Assembly (NCBI RefSeq): GCF_964340395.1
Contig: NC_135560.1
Location: 24,087,675-24,151,674, forward strand
From: Glandiceps talaboti
Lineage: Eukaryota; Hemichordata; Enteropneusta; Spengelidae
Length of the DNA stretch: 64,000 nucleotides
Reading direction: 5' to 3'
Under the pieces are notes generated by a model. It ran no database searches, was not told the origin of the DNA, and saw only the letters and a list, made by a program, of their open reading frames with translations. Within the stretch, counting starts at the first letter, position 1. The number at the start of each line of letters is the position of its first letter. A program made the translations under genes and the position numbers. Positions 39,011 to 51,987 of this stretch are shown here, in pieces.

Positions 39011-42000
39011 GTAAGTATTCAATTCTACTATTTCACTTCTTAAAGCTTAATGGAGACTCGGAACCACTGGCATACGGTGCATTTCACATGGCAGATTTAC
39101 GATTTGCTCCACTTGTCCTCTGTATGAGCCCATAGCATGCAATAAATGTGCATGCCAAAACATTTCTTTTAGAAGGATTGTTAAACATAGAAAGGGTACA
39201 AAGTACACCGTATAAGACGAATGTCTTCGCTCGCGAAACCATTAACAAATTAATGAAGATAGTGTTGAAAGGAATGTGCAGGAACCAACAACTACATTTA
39301 TTTCACCATAAGAGATAGGCTCTGTGAGGATACGTTTAATCACCTTTCACAAAAAACTAGGGACATTAAGATATCTGTCATTAAGTTTGCAATTTAATAC
39401 AATGTTTAAAAACGCATTGGCACTGTGACATACTTTGTGGAATTAAATGTAACATATGGCACGACTTGTAAACAAATATATTGGAAAACCTGAAGAGTAC
39501 TGTAAAGGTATTCACTTCGTCTATATTAAAGAATGGATAAAACATTTGGTACTATACAATATCACTAATGCAAATATAAGCTTAAATAAGGCGAGGTTTT
39601 AAAAAGATTTATTCAATATCATGGTGATGTCCATTACTATCAAATACCTTCAGACAGCTGACATTCATCATGTCAGGTTGCAAGTAACTCGTTTATACAG
39701 CTGTTCATAACAACAGTACAATATTTAGAAGAGCGTGTAATCAAAACCTTGCGTAGTTGAATATTAGCATAAAATATCTATTCTGCTTATATGCATATAC
39801 TTAGACTGGAGATGCTGCCTATCAAATAATGTTTCATATGTTGTTCAAACATACGCTATTTCAGAAGTGGTTATTGTTTTTTGGTCATTTACTGTAACCC
39901 TATATTTGTGTTGGTCCGTCATGGTAACTACATACTGTGCATATATATGAACAACTAAGTCACTGAAATGTAATACTAATCCCATGGTTAATCAGTGTCG
40001 TATAACCTACCAAAGCGAATTAGACTGCTTAGCATTAACTGCAATCACAATAACCAGTTGCAAACGTTTCGATATCACATGTACAACACTAATATCGAAT
40101 GTATTGCATTTGAAGTTGAAGGAGGGCATTGTCACTTTGGTATGAGAAAATATGCCAAACTTCAGGATATTCTTAGTGGCGCAATTATTGCTTTATTGTT
40201 AAAATCAGAGAAAACGTAAAGCTACCCAGTTGTAACTGTTATTTGTTAACAACGCAACATATTTTTTATTAAATTGCCACCGTGTAGCCATGTATCAGAA
40301 TTAATCAATGTGTTATTGCTACAGGTCCGCAGCCGTTGATATGCACTCCCGTGGGTCAATTTGGAGAAGAACCCACTGTTTCTAATCTGGCATATTTATG
40401 GCTTAGTCCTACTGCTCATGCAAATGAGAGCAAATGCATTCAGCTGAATATAATGTGATGTTTTATGACTAGTAATTTACAGTAATTTATCTTCAAATGT
40501 AAAATGTTAGGTCAGAGAGTGATATTTTCAAACGTTCCCTCAGAGATATCCCCAGACTCTTTGTAGTCAGTGTACCTTATGTCCAAGCTCGTAATCACAG
40601 TCTTTTCGTATGTTTGGGTGGTTTATTTGTTTCCTGCCTAGGTGTTAGTATGTCTTTATTACAAACTTCGAGTACTTTATGTCTATCATTTATTGGAATA
40701 TGTACAACGATAAGCGATAAGTGCCTAGTTAGTAGTCCGTCTTCATATTTTACGTAGTAATAAATTGATATTATCGATCACATATTTCATTTTCCTTTCA
40801 AAAGCCAGGAAGACAAATGAACATAAATGTACTCTTCGCTTCCTGCCTAGATACTAATAATACATCTTTATAACATGCAGTGAGTATATTATTTATGTCT
40901 GTTAGGACTAAAATACAATAAAACCAGAAAATTATCCAGTAGATGTTCGTTACTTTCTATATTGTATGCTGAAGTAGTTGTCATAATGTATATTAACTAT
41001 CATGCTATTCTTCTAATGTGTGATGCATGTGTAGCTAGACTTCTATATTCAAATGGCGGGGGGGGGGTATTCTCAAAACGTACCATAACTTAAACGAAAA
41101 GTGATTTATACGTCCTTGGAAAATAAATGTTACTGTCTGACAAAAGTTATTGATTTCAAAAAAATCGCTTAAAAGCTATCCTGGTTGGAATATCTAGTAT
41201 TTGAGAAAATTATTCTTAGCAGACATAATATAAACAATTTGAAAGTCACTTTTTTAGTATATCTTTAATTATTAACATCAATCTCTTAAATTTCCTTGAA
41301 ACTTAATTCAATTGAATTGTATGTAAATTGAGAGATATTACAGTGTGATACATTATTTCATGTTCTTCATTCTCCATTAGTTAATGTGATGGAGTTGGGT
41401 GTTTTCGTTCTTTCAGTTCTTGGCTTCCAACAAGCCGTTTCAAATACAAATTGATGTAATTACCATAATCGAATGCCACATGCGGGGGTCAACCAATCTC
41501 ATGAGCCTTGTTGATCGTGTCTTGTTATCTTCCCGAGCACTGCAGTATCACCTTCAATCTGATCATGCCATCTTCATTACATCGCCAGTACTGTATCGTT
41601 CTTTCCGGTTATCTATTTTGCCTTCTACTCTTACAATTCGTCTCGATCCTGTAACAATTACAGAGCTAGTGTAAAGTTGTCATAATTACATATTATAAAG
41701 TGAACAATCCTAGTCATCAGTTTACACAGTCTGTATTGTCAAACGTATTCGTCCTTAAACATGTTGTGAAAATCTAACAGCTCACAAAACATGATAAAAA
41801 GAACATCTGAAAAATTCCCGTAATGTATTGAAAGCATCAGATGGCGTCTAATTTAGAGAGTAAAGTGCCGAAGGGATACATACTAGAGATTTCAATAACA
41901 GATATTTCGTTCAGTGGAGGTCTTGAGTCTTGAGTTGTTTTCCTTAGTAAAATGCCATGCTTCGATACTTGGATATGCCTTATACACAGATGTGTGAAGT

Positions 42001-42856
42001 TGATAGTTTTCCTTTCAACGTATATGTGTATGCATTTAGTGTAATGATGCCATCCAAATGCTTTTAGACATGATTACACAATATTTGTACGTATCTATCA
42101 AAAACAGCTTCCTATGGCTTCTAGCGTGCATGTCCGAGTATATAGCAACATCAATCCTACACGGTATCACGACTGATACATTGATGAGATATGTCCGAAC
42201 TCAATCACATCATGAGAGAGTATAATTACCGCTTTCGGTTTCCACGTGTCATGCTACGAATAACATATTGTACCCCAAATCCATTCAATGTATTACTGTT
42301 GGAGATCTCATGGGTCCAATTACACAGTCTTCCCATTTCATTAAAAATTGATTACGCTATCCGACAAAACATTACTTTCTAATTACCTAAACATAATACA
42401 AATAGATCTATCAATGAACGGTTGACATGACTTTCAAGGCGATGAGACATCTTATCACAACGCGTCACTAACTTTGACCTGTCAGTTGTGTTTATATACG
42501 CGTGCAAACAAAAAATATAGCTGTCCATATTCCTTAATGTATTTCAGTATTTTAGAAATTTAGTTTTAAATTTTACAGATATTTGAGGTTTTGTTGTTTC
42601 GTTAAAGTCGAGTGGTCGTCCACTAAGATTGTGCTGTTGGAGTGCTTTTTGCAAGTTTATGAATACGATACTATATACATGTAAGTTATTACCTAATTCA
42701 AAGTTTCGCCTGGCATGTTAAATCAATTCATATAATTGGATGGAAAATTGTAAATCACGTCAATTTCTGTTCGGAAACAAAGTTTGTTGCACACGAGCTC
42801 TGACTTCATGAAAATAATCCAACATTCCTCATGGTGGGCTGAATTTGGATAGTTGT
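39011..42856. other. Probable GPCR intron 1 and following non-coding DNA
   Basis: The stretch starts with the GTAAGT donor. I looked on the plus strand for an exon encoding a TM3-DRY segment and saw none. The frames at 39995-40219, 41399-41674 and 42191-42382 have no transmembrane or domain character. A poly-G run lies near 41058. Either the intron is very long or the later exons are too short or diverged to see by eye. Confidence 0.45.
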
Positions 42857-43195
42857 ATGTGGGCTGGCGCGGCGTGCCCATGCAAAATGGTCGTTCGGAT
42901 ATTTGATGATCTTTCTACTAGTGGCGTTTCAGACAGTGTGAACTTGAACACTGATCCAAGTTGTTGTAACTCTAAGGTCTCTGGAGCAGTGAGGGAGATC
43001 TCGAGGGGCTGGGCATGTCACTATAGAGCCGTTGATGCTCAAAGCAATAATGGTACAAACTGTTTTACCATCCCCAGATACTGGTTAGAGTTTCGTTGCG
43101 TGGGACCCCGCTGCTCGCGTGTGTCAGTCGGACAACGGCCCACTTTTAACCTTGCTGGTGACGAAACTGTATCATCGCTGTCTATGAAGCTATAG
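42857..43195 (+). CDS. Hypothetical cysteine-rich ORF, 112 residues
   Basis: An ATG-initiated frame at 42857 ends at a TAG at 43195. Its base composition is visibly more GC-rich than the flanking DNA. The product starts MWAGAACPCKMVVRIFDDLS and has seven or so cysteines, including a CC pair, a GWACHYRAVD segment and a CVGPRC motif. There is no obvious signal peptide and no family that I recognise. The composition shift could mean a genuine exon, a captured or retroposed fragment, or a piece of a transposon. The opposite strand is also partly open over 43000-43150, so even the strand is uncertain. Confidence 0.25.
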   Translation: MWAGAACPCKMVVRIFDDLSTSGVSDSVNLNTDPSCCNSKVSGAVREISRGWACHYRAVDAQSNNGTNCFTIPRYWLEFRCVGPRCSRVSVGQRPTFNLAGDETVSSLSMKL

Positions 43196-43310
43196 TTAAT
43201 TATTATTTTAAAAAACGAAGTATATCTCAGCTCATTGGATCAAATACAAATAAAAGAATACTCACTTAAAAGTTGTTCTAGCTACAACTGGAACGTTTTA
43301 TTGGAAATGT

Positions 43311-43510
43311 TTTGTTAGGTACAACTTATTCTTAATATCGTACACAGTAAACAGTAGTATTTTGTTATGTACAACTTACTCTTAATATCGTACACAGTGA
43401 ACAGTAGTATTTTGTTAGGTACAACTTACTCTTAATATCGTACACAGTGAACAGTAGTATTTTGTTAGGGACAACTTACTCTTAATATCGTACACAGTGA
43501 ACAGTAGTAG
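43311..43510. repeat. 50-bp minisatellite, four copies
   Basis: Four units start TTTGTTAGGTACAACTTA and contain TTAATATCGTACACAGTGAA. They are spaced exactly 50 bp (43311, 43361, 43411, 43461) with few substitutions. Confidence 0.95.
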
Positions 43511-44342
43511 TGTATCACCTGTAATTACGTATATCTTTTGTACCTATATACACGATATATCAAATCAAATTGACGTTTGAGTATGAGTCCGCACTCAAAA
43601 ATCAGCGCCCTCAACGACGATCATAATTTCGACCTGTTTTTGTACTGCGTATGAATAACATCGACAACTGATTAGCAGACACAATATCTAGTAATTGGCA
43701 ACTGATTAACATGTACAATGCCTAATTATTGGTATTTTAACAAGTTTCAGTGACTATATGGTGGTTGTCTGATGTCAAAATGATACTCCAGTTACAACTA
43801 GTACAGTTTTAAGATTATGACAGATTCAAAACCAGATTTAAACTTGCCACTACACTACCTACAGATGCTATTGACTTCTAATTAACAGATATAATGTCCA
43901 TTCTATAAACAATTGACCAATATTTCTTGAAAAATGAGAATAAATGTCTCAGTATCAGCTAATACACGTCTATGGTTTTATCCTTTAGATGTACTTCAAA
44001 CTAAATATCTGAGGGGTATTTTTAATATATACAAAATGGAATTACATGCCTTCAATCAATAAAACAAAATAATTACTGTGATCGCTATTGCATCATTAGG
44101 TCTGAAGCACGATTTCATTGCTTTTTCATTATCATTGATGTATAAACTGGTAACCTAAGAATCTGATACAAAAAGTGCCTAATAGAATAATTTGTTTTCC
44201 TTTGTTGTTTCCTTTCCATTTGTACGTATTTGCCCTTAAGAGACTATAGCTATATAGTAAGTGATAAAATGTACATATATTCAATAAAGGCATTACATAC
44301 ACTGTATGTGATTGCTAGAGTAAATCAGTTGCGATCGTACTC
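43511..44342. other. Non-coding stretch between two minisatellites
   Basis: AT-rich sequence with no frame or repeat of note. Confidence 0.45.
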
Positions 44343-45150
44343 ACAAATGGCTAAATCAAGATTCCGATTAGCTATATTTCCATTCAAATTACCCAGTGTT
44401 GGACAAAATCAAGATTGCGATTGGCTGCATGTCCATTCAAATTTGCCTGTGTTTCACTAAATCAAGATTCAAGACTCTGATTGGCTGCATGTTCATTCCA
44501 ATTAGCCTGTGTTTCACTAAATCAAGATTCTGATTGGCTGCATGTCCATTCAAATTAGCCCGTGTTTCACTAAATCAAAATTCTGATTGGCTGCATGTCC
44601 ATTCAAATTAGCCCGTGTTTCACTAAATCAAGATCTTATTGGCTGCATGTCCATTCAAATTACCCAGTGTTTGACAAAATCAAGATTGCGATTGGCTGCA
44701 TGTCCATTCAAATTAGCCCGTGTTTCACTAAATCAAGATCTTATTGGCTGCATGTCCATTCAAATTAGCCTGTGTTTCACTAAATCAAAATTCTGATTGG
44801 CTGCATGTCCATTCAAATTAGCCCGTGTTTCACTAAATCAAGATCTTATTGGCTGCATGTCCATTCAAATTACCCAGTGTTTGACAAAATCAAGATTGCG
44901 ATTGGCTGCATGTCCATTCAAATTAGCCTGTGTTTGACTAAATCAAGTCTCAGATTGGCTGTATTTCCATTCAAATTATCCAGTGTTTGATTAAATCAAA
45001 ACTCTGATTGGCTGCATGTCCATTCAAATTAGCCTGTGTTTGACTAAATCAAGATTCTGATTGGCTGCATGTCCATTCAAATTATCCAGTGTTTGATTAA
45101 ATCAAACCTCTGATTGGCTGCATGTCCATTCAAATTACCCAGTGTTTGAA
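44343..45150. repeat. 53-bp minisatellite, about 15 copies, each with an inverted CCAAT box
   Basis: The unit reads approximately GATTGGCTGCATGTCCATTC, AAATTAGCCTGTGTTTGACT, AAATCAAGATTCT. Variants (CCAGTGTTTGACAAAATCAAGATTGC, CCCGTGTTTCACTAAATC, ATCTTATTGGC) alternate in a recurring order between about 44580 and 44930, indicating higher-order blocks of several units. Nearly all units retain ATTGGCTG, the reverse complement of a CCAAT box. The open frames of 60-76 residues within the array are artefacts of repetition. Confidence 0.95.
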
Positions 45151-45842
45151 ATACACATTTTTCAAGTAGAAGGTGGACGACAAGAGATTACCTCCATTTG
45201 ATGTTAAGAGTGTATTGACATTGTAATCAAAAACATAACTTAACCTTAGCACACTGAAAGAAGATAAAGTTGGAACATATCGTAGTCTAGCTGGACACAA
45301 ATCTTGTGAACATTGTTACATTTCATTGTCTAACTCAACAAATACCTAACTAAAATAGCTTAATGTTATCGCTTGGCTCGTATTAACATTGTTATATCCT
45401 GACTCGATAAAATTGAAGTATTATAGTTGTTAAATTTTAATCCCTTGACATGCCGGAAAAAGGATATGTTTTGGTGTCAATCTGCTTAGATAATGATCGT
45501 GGTGATATATCTCGCACAGAAAAGAGCTATCTTGGTAAAGTGTTTGTAATGCCAAGCAAAGAAAAGACGTTGTGCTTGTAACATTTCTGAGGATAAAATT
45601 AAACACTATTACTATTACTATTAGTAAGATATTTGCCAGAGGACGATTTGCGTCAAGTCAACTGTCTTCCATTTTAACATATTGTATATCTCTTGTAAAC
45701 ACGCTACGACTGTACGCATAGCTTTGGATCATACTGCTGACTCTAATACCGTGTGTGGCACAAACTAAACATTTCAACCACATTCCCATGTTGGCAAATA
45801 TATATTAACATATCCCAAAGGTATCCCAATGGTGTGCAACAG
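45151..45842. other. Non-coding flank upstream of the FGF-like exon
   Basis: No gene is recognised in the stretch itself. Two acceptor-like AGs near its end, CCCAAAG at 45820 and GCAACAG at 45842, are the alternative starts of the exon that follows. Confidence 0.4.
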
Positions 45843-45970
45843 CTTCAAGAGAATACGTACTATAATGGCTTCGTTACTAATGACGGTAAAGCTCTCAGAC
45901 GAACAAGGTCTCAAAATGCCAAAGGCATCTCTTTCAAACCTAAAACGTCACGATTGTTGGGTTATGTTAA
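45843..45970 (+). CDS. Candidate internal exon resembling the C-terminal part of an FGF core
   Basis: The exon may start after CAACAG at 45842, or at 45821 after CCCAAAG. It ends before a canonical GTGAGT donor at 45971. The phase-0 peptide begins LQENTYYNGFVTNDGKALRR and continues through NAKGISFKPK. From memory of the family, FGF beta-trefoils end with an E-N-x-Y motif, then W-[YF]-V-A-x-N-x-x-G-x-x-R-[RK]-G, a basic stretch and F-x-P. The ENTYYN, GFVTNDGKALRR and FKPK elements fall in that order. It lacks the usual W-Y pair, about nine residues between ENxY and the N-x-G turn, and the preceding conserved cysteine. The following intron is also unusual for a terminal FGF exon. A divergent FGF is one reading; chance similarity in an unrelated exon is the other. 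Confidence 0.3.
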
Positions 45971-47550
45971 GTGAGTATATACATAACAGTCAAACCTGGT
46001 ACATGTATAAATGGAAGCAAAGACAAACCTTGCTATGCAGCGTACATGTCAAATTCCATAGTAGTTAATGAAATACTATTGATGCGAAATTACATGGAAC
46101 TGGTCCAACACCGCATTTCAAAGATATATCTGCACTCCTACATAGCCAGAATTTAAGACCAGTGCATACAGTCTAAGGCGCAATTACGTCTAAGCAAATG
46201 AAAAAGGCATTCTTGATCTTCCGCAAACAGTTGACTTCCACGAGTTTGTTTATTGAGGTCTTACCATCGGTAGTATATGCAGAAATGAAATGGTGAAAAA
46301 TTCAAGCAAACTTCACGAACCAGTAATGACAAATCTACTGTACTAATATAATGTGAGTAAGCTTATACTACAGACAGTTGGAACTTATTCGAGATTCTTT
46401 TTGTTAGTTTTATCCGCTTTGAAAAATGATAGGCCTGTTTAATATGGAGTATAGAACTTAATTTTTATCGATAATGTTTTAGTTATAAAATGAGATAATA
46501 ACGGATTTCTCAACAATTTTCTTTAAAAAATAGTACTGTACAATATGAATTGTCCCGTACCAGTCTGAATGGTTCCTCTTAATCTTGTTATGTGATGGTT
46601 TTGTATTCCCTGCCTTGTTGAACAGCACTGGTAGCAAATAATATAAATGCCATTGGCCACTTTGCTGATATAATCTGTCAAAAAACATAATAAATAATTC
46701 ATGAGCGTGATGACAAAGCCTTGTCGTCATCTCTAAATCAGTGTGCATGATGACACGTCTTGGAAAATGGCAATTATCTCATTGTGAGTAGTAAACTAAA
46801 ATACATTGAAGATTGACACATGAAGGCACTTCAAAGCATCAGTGTCTGGTATGTTCAACTATAGGGTCTATGGTTCATCTCATCTTGTCTGTTTGTGTGA
46901 ATTTAGATTTTATGCATGACTAGACTTGATTACGTCACGAATTGTTAGCACCTCAACTCAATTATGGTACTCTGAAGGTTACATTAAATTCTGACAATGA
47001 CAAATACGTGGCATTTTACTGTGGATAGGTCTGCCGTCTCTTAAAGTAAACGAATATTTATGTACTCCCTAGCAGGGTAGCAGAACGAATTTACTCCCTC
47101 CAAATAGTTCATATTTATACAACCTGGTAGGGAGTCGTGTTCTTTTATAGAAGTGAATATGTAGTAGGTTCCATTTATCAGGATGCAATTTTAAATATAG
47201 ATAGGGTCAAATACATGTATACTACTATTTTCAGTTCAGGTCACATTTACTGTTGCATGGCAACCCACTTATTTGTGAGATAATAATAATCTTAATCGTC
47301 CAAATAATTTCGGAAATTTTGTTGAATAGACGACACATGAGCAGTACCTAGTGCTCTACTGTTGAAGAAGCAGGAAGAAATCGGAGTACCGAGGAAAAAC
47401 TGAATATTTCTAGTGCATCTTACAATTCAATGCTCGAATGATGAGATTCGATTAATCTGGGTCGATATGTAAATATGACTGTACAGTCACAGCAATACAG
47501 CTTAGTTAGTTAATCGTACTTGAGTGGTCTATTATCTCGATTATGACAGG
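45971..47550. other. Non-coding stretch downstream of the FGF-like exon
   Basis: It starts with the GTGAGT donor. Overlapping frames to 46156 have no clear family. A small inverted pair ACTCCCTA ... TAGGGAGT lies at about 47062-47134. No further exon was identified. Confidence 0.4.
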
Positions 47551-47675
47551 AACACACACACACACACACACACACATACATACATACATACATACATACA
47601 TACATACATACATACATACATACATACATACATACATACATACATACATACATACATACATACATACATACAACT

Positions 47676-47716
<41 letters not shown>
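47551..47716. repeat. Compound (AC)n-(ATAC)n-(AC)n microsatellite
   Basis: About 25 bp of AC, then about 97 bp of ATAC, then about 37 bp of AC. The frames on both strands (HTHT-, IHTY- and MYVC-type) are artefacts. Confidence 0.97.
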
Positions 47717-47718
<2 letters not shown>

Positions 47719-48036
47719 CATGTACAACTTAAAGAATAAAGTTCCCTCGTTCCTTTATGGCTTTAGTATTATATCACCCTTGAAAGGTTTCCAAACCTGT
47801 GATAGAATTTAACTTCGAGATGATCTCCAAAATTTGCAATAATTATTAGATATTAAAAGATCATCTCCAAAAAGGTTGTTTCCTTTGCCAAGTACTGAAC
47901 CTTGTTTCCTACAAGCTCGACGACTCCTCCCACTGTAGTTGAGAGTATCTTTTCTAAACTATACTAGCGGCAGTATCCAGTTTATTCGTCACAACATGCA
48001 TGCTCACCGACAAATTGGAATGTTTGGTTGAATTTC

Positions 48037-48140
48037 AATATACTCGTGTCTATATAAACTCTGTTAAATTACAAACTCTTGAAAATTGCAATATACTCGT
48101 GTCTATATAAACTGCTAAATTGCAAACTCTTGATAATTGA
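48037..48140. repeat. About 52-54 bp tandem duplication
   Basis: Two copies contain AATATACTCGTGTCTATATA followed by AACTCTTGA, with small indels between them. Confidence 0.8.
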
Positions 48141-48309
48141 AATGCTCAAGTAATATTCAACTTCCGTCATGTGTCGATGTTTGCACAGTCAATGATAAAG
48201 CTAAGTCATCAGATCATCGCTAGGGATGACGTCAAACTAAGACAAATTAACATTATAGATGTGAAACAAAGATACATGTTACAAGTGTATAGTAAGTGTA
48301 TTCAAAATT

Positions 48310-48504
48310 TTACCCCAAAAAATAAAAACCTGACAAGTTATATACGATGGACAGAATGACTGAGAACTGTATATTCGAATACTTCAAACTCGAAAACAAA
48401 AACAGGTTATTAGTAAGTCGTTTCAATTTTCCACGTCTCTCAGATCGTCGAATATCGAAGTCTTTGAGTACAAGACGAGTCTCATCTGTCAATATACGAG
48501 ACAT
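48310..48504 (-). CDS. Hypothetical 64-residue minus-strand ORF, doubtful
   Basis: The ATG at 48504 opens a frame that begins MSRILTDETRLVLKDFDIRR and stays strongly charged for about 33 residues before becoming AT-rich and hydrophobic. The N-terminal part looks more protein-like than most frames here and could be a first coding exon that ends early, but no good donor is visible. An overlapping plus-strand frame (48347-48547) competes. No family recognised. Confidence 0.15.
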   Translation of the reverse strand: MSRILTDETRLVLKDFDIRRSERRGKLKRLTNNLFLFSSLKYSNIQFSVILSIVYNLSGFYFLG

Positions 48505-48547
48505 CTTGTCTTACAAATGTTTGTTGAAAATGTTCACCGTCGCCTAA

Positions 48548-51500
48548 CCTTCACCTTCCTAGTGACCCTACTTTTCTAGTAACTAATCCACTTATCCCTT
48601 AAATGAGCATATAAATCACTATGTCTTTAGCTCATCCTATCATATATATCTTAGATAAACAGTAAGGAGTGGCAATTCTTGATAGAGTGGTAGTTCGAGA
48701 TTGTCATTATCCGATGTCCCAGTTTTATTTGTTGAAAGTGAATCGTATCTAGAAACTGCGGGTAACAGGTCTGGTGTAGAATGACATTAAGTGAAAGAAG
48801 TAACAATACAACATTTTGGGCCTATGTTGTATACAATGTCGAACTAACTGTTAATCCAGGCCCCATAGTAGGGAATTTTTTAATTAATTATTATCCTGTC
48901 TCTATTACTGGAACCATGACATGACAGGTCCACATACGGTATGCAACCACTCTTTTCTCGTTAGTTAATGAAGTAATAATCAGAAACTGTGTCAACTACG
49001 CCATTACTATTTGGTCCATAATAAAATATACATTATGAATAGCGAGATCTGCTTTCCGACATACGGCAACAAAGGAACCATATAGAGACCACTCTCATCA
49101 CAGATTCTTACACCACTAATGGTGTTGTCACTCAAAACCGTGACTGTAACCTTGCTTACCATATCCTTTACTGGTTACAAAGAAAGCGTTTCTTAATCTG
49201 GCTATCCATTTCCAAAATAGAAAAAGATGAAATCATGGACCTAAAGCTTGTTATTTTCTCAGATAGCTCATCTAGCAAGGTCAAGGAGATAATATACTTT
49301 GATGACAAAGTCGGTTTGTAATAGAACATCAATTATTCAGTCAAAAGGAAATATATCGAAATGCGAAGGGACAGTATCTTGATCTAGACATCCATCTCTT
49401 TAAAAGATAAAAGAATGCCGATTTCACATGTACCATTAATGTTGTTACTTTTACATGTAAAACCAGGATTTTATGTACATTACAGGTTAGTTTGTGTTCT
49501 TTACAATGGCACACTAATATATAAAGACAATAACACACTTGGTCGGCCGCCGTCTGTATAGTCAACAATATACCATTACTCGTCAAATCAAACCTTATAT
49601 AATTATATAAAGTGTTATATTCAATCGGTTGTGAAAGATTCATTTTCGAAAGCACCATGGTTTATGCCATCAGAGACCTAAGGCATTCCATGCATCGTTT
49701 TTGATATAGTATGCACATTTACATGACTCAAACTTTTGACGTGAACGAAAGCATAAGTGCTTTCTTTACAATCCCATCCTGCATGTATACGGATTTTATG
49801 TTCAACTATGTTTAATGACGCCATCACATGTAATGAAAAATTGATGGCAAAAATCTTACTTTTCACGAATGGGTTTGCCTTGTGGATTCCAGCAATTATG
49901 AGTTAAAAATATAATAAGAGCTTAACTGTCACATCGTTCTTTCCTTCAAAACAGTCTACTTTGTCGTCCATAGTTCTAAATATTACCTAAAGCGAACATA
50001 TGTTGTGTTAATGTTGGAATGTCAACATGTACACCTTTATTTTATTTTAAAATGAACATGTATTTTCTCCTATCACTGTTGGAATTCTATACGTGCTTTG
50101 TGCAATTTCTGTTTCCAAGGAAATCACTGTTGGACTCCATCTTCTTTTGTGACCTGTCACGTATCTGGTACAGACTTGAGCAAGTCAATTAATTAAGTGA
50201 CAACCTTTTGGGTGGCGTTTAATTTTCTTTGAAGCTGACAGATATACTTTAGTTTGGTGACATTTCTCAGGAATCTGTACAACAATGTATCCTTCTCTCG
50301 GTTTCTTCGACATAAAAAAAAGAAGCTTAAAAATTGATACATATTAAATTTGATTCACTGACCTTCTTAGAAGGTAATAAGTAATAATACTTAAAGTATG
50401 TCTGGTTAGACGTTAGCTCACATCAAACATACCTACTTCATAGAATAGCAAGATGATTTGATTAAAATATGTTGTGTTGCATTAATCCTCGAATTAACGT
50501 CAAAACAACAAATAAGTTTTAAAATCGCATTCAACAGTTAATTAAAAACATCCAATTTACCAAAATACCGGGCGTTTTAATACTTTTTTAGGAATTGCAC
50601 TTGTGATGACTGGACAGACTCACACCAGTTTGTTATCTTTGCAATATGTCTAAAAACGACATCAGCGAAATGTTTATATAGGCAAAGAAACTGTAGTGTT
50701 TAGTTGATTTTGTTTAATTTGTCTCTTCATTCATTACTATACGAGACGGGATAAGCCCAGTCCAAATGTCATTGTGATTAGTATAATACTATTAATTTAT
50801 TAGTGTATGTAAATGACCATCTGTGACTAACTGGTCGATATTACAACCAGCGAGAGTTTTGAATACAACTTTATTACTCATTTAGAATTTCATAAATACA
50901 TATCCGCCATGCCTTCAGTGTATAGACAGGAAGTCTGAAAGACTAAATGTTTAAAATAAGAACACTAATGTACCATAGATGGTAACTTTGACTACTGTAA
51001 TCATATAACGCATATAAATACAACTGATAATGATATATACTGAAATGAGAAAGCATCGCAAATACCTTATTACATCTCTGCATATATTGCTTGAGATTAA
51101 GACTTCATTTTTATAAAAGATGAAATGGTTATACAAATTTCTTATATATTACAAAATCCTCGATACTTATATTGAAGACTTTAAATATATACAGTTTATG
51201 CAACCCTCTGGCATTATATTTCACCTTAACATGACAAGAAAACGAGAGATGCAACAAAATCAATTTGATTACTTGAAAATATACCCACTGGTTGAGTAAT
51301 GGATTTAACCTTTCCATACAAATATTCATGTCAATCTCTGTGGTAATGTAATATTGCTATCCTAAAATTAAAGTTTGAAAACTGGAAATCGAATTCTTAT
51401 CACATATAATTATAGCGGATGTAATCTAGAAACTGAAAATCGGACAGCTTTGCCATCGTATGACTTAAAGGTATTGCCTGATAAATTATTTATCAGTTTC

Positions 51501-51944
51501 ACTGTAATCTGTTTGACTTAATTTCACATAGAAATCTTCTCTCTGACTTCTTCCTATCATTCAATATTTATACCAGAAGGATATCGATTATTCGAAAAGA
51601 TAAATGATTGGTCACAGAAACAGTTTGCGATATCGAATTGTTGGCAGGGTACATCGGATTTAATAATGCATTGGTCATACATATATAATGAAGAAATCCA
51701 GACAATATCATTGAGCCCATCGGTGATTTATGCAAATGTTATTCTGGTTGCGGCCATTGCTATTCAGCTTGAGTGACAATTATTCGTCTTTGTTTTGTAA
51801 TGTAGGTATTAATGCGAAAAATCTGACTTTTGATATACTTTGTTTTGTTATTTAAAATGCTGATATTTAAGAGCAAATTCGGAAGTGGTTCAAATTTCAC
51901 CTCATGGTTATCCAGAACCAAGAAATGCACAGTACAGTGTCTTT
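48548..51944. other. Non-coding AT-rich stretch
   Basis: Frames of 60-105 residues (for example 49341-49658 minus) show no domain. I see no gene or structured repeat. Confidence 0.45.
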
Positions 51945-51987
51945 CATCCTGTCCACACATCCTGTCCACACATCCTGTCCACACATC
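51945..51987. repeat. 13-bp tandem repeat, just over three copies
   Basis: CATCCTGTCCACA is repeated three times without mismatch, followed by CATC. Confidence 0.95.

Noticed and set aside
39011-39043. GPCR reading frame continuing VSIQFYYFTS to a stop
   Set aside because: The sequence VS corresponds to a consensus GTAAGT donor. Read-through would truncate the receptor in TM3, so splicing is the better explanation.
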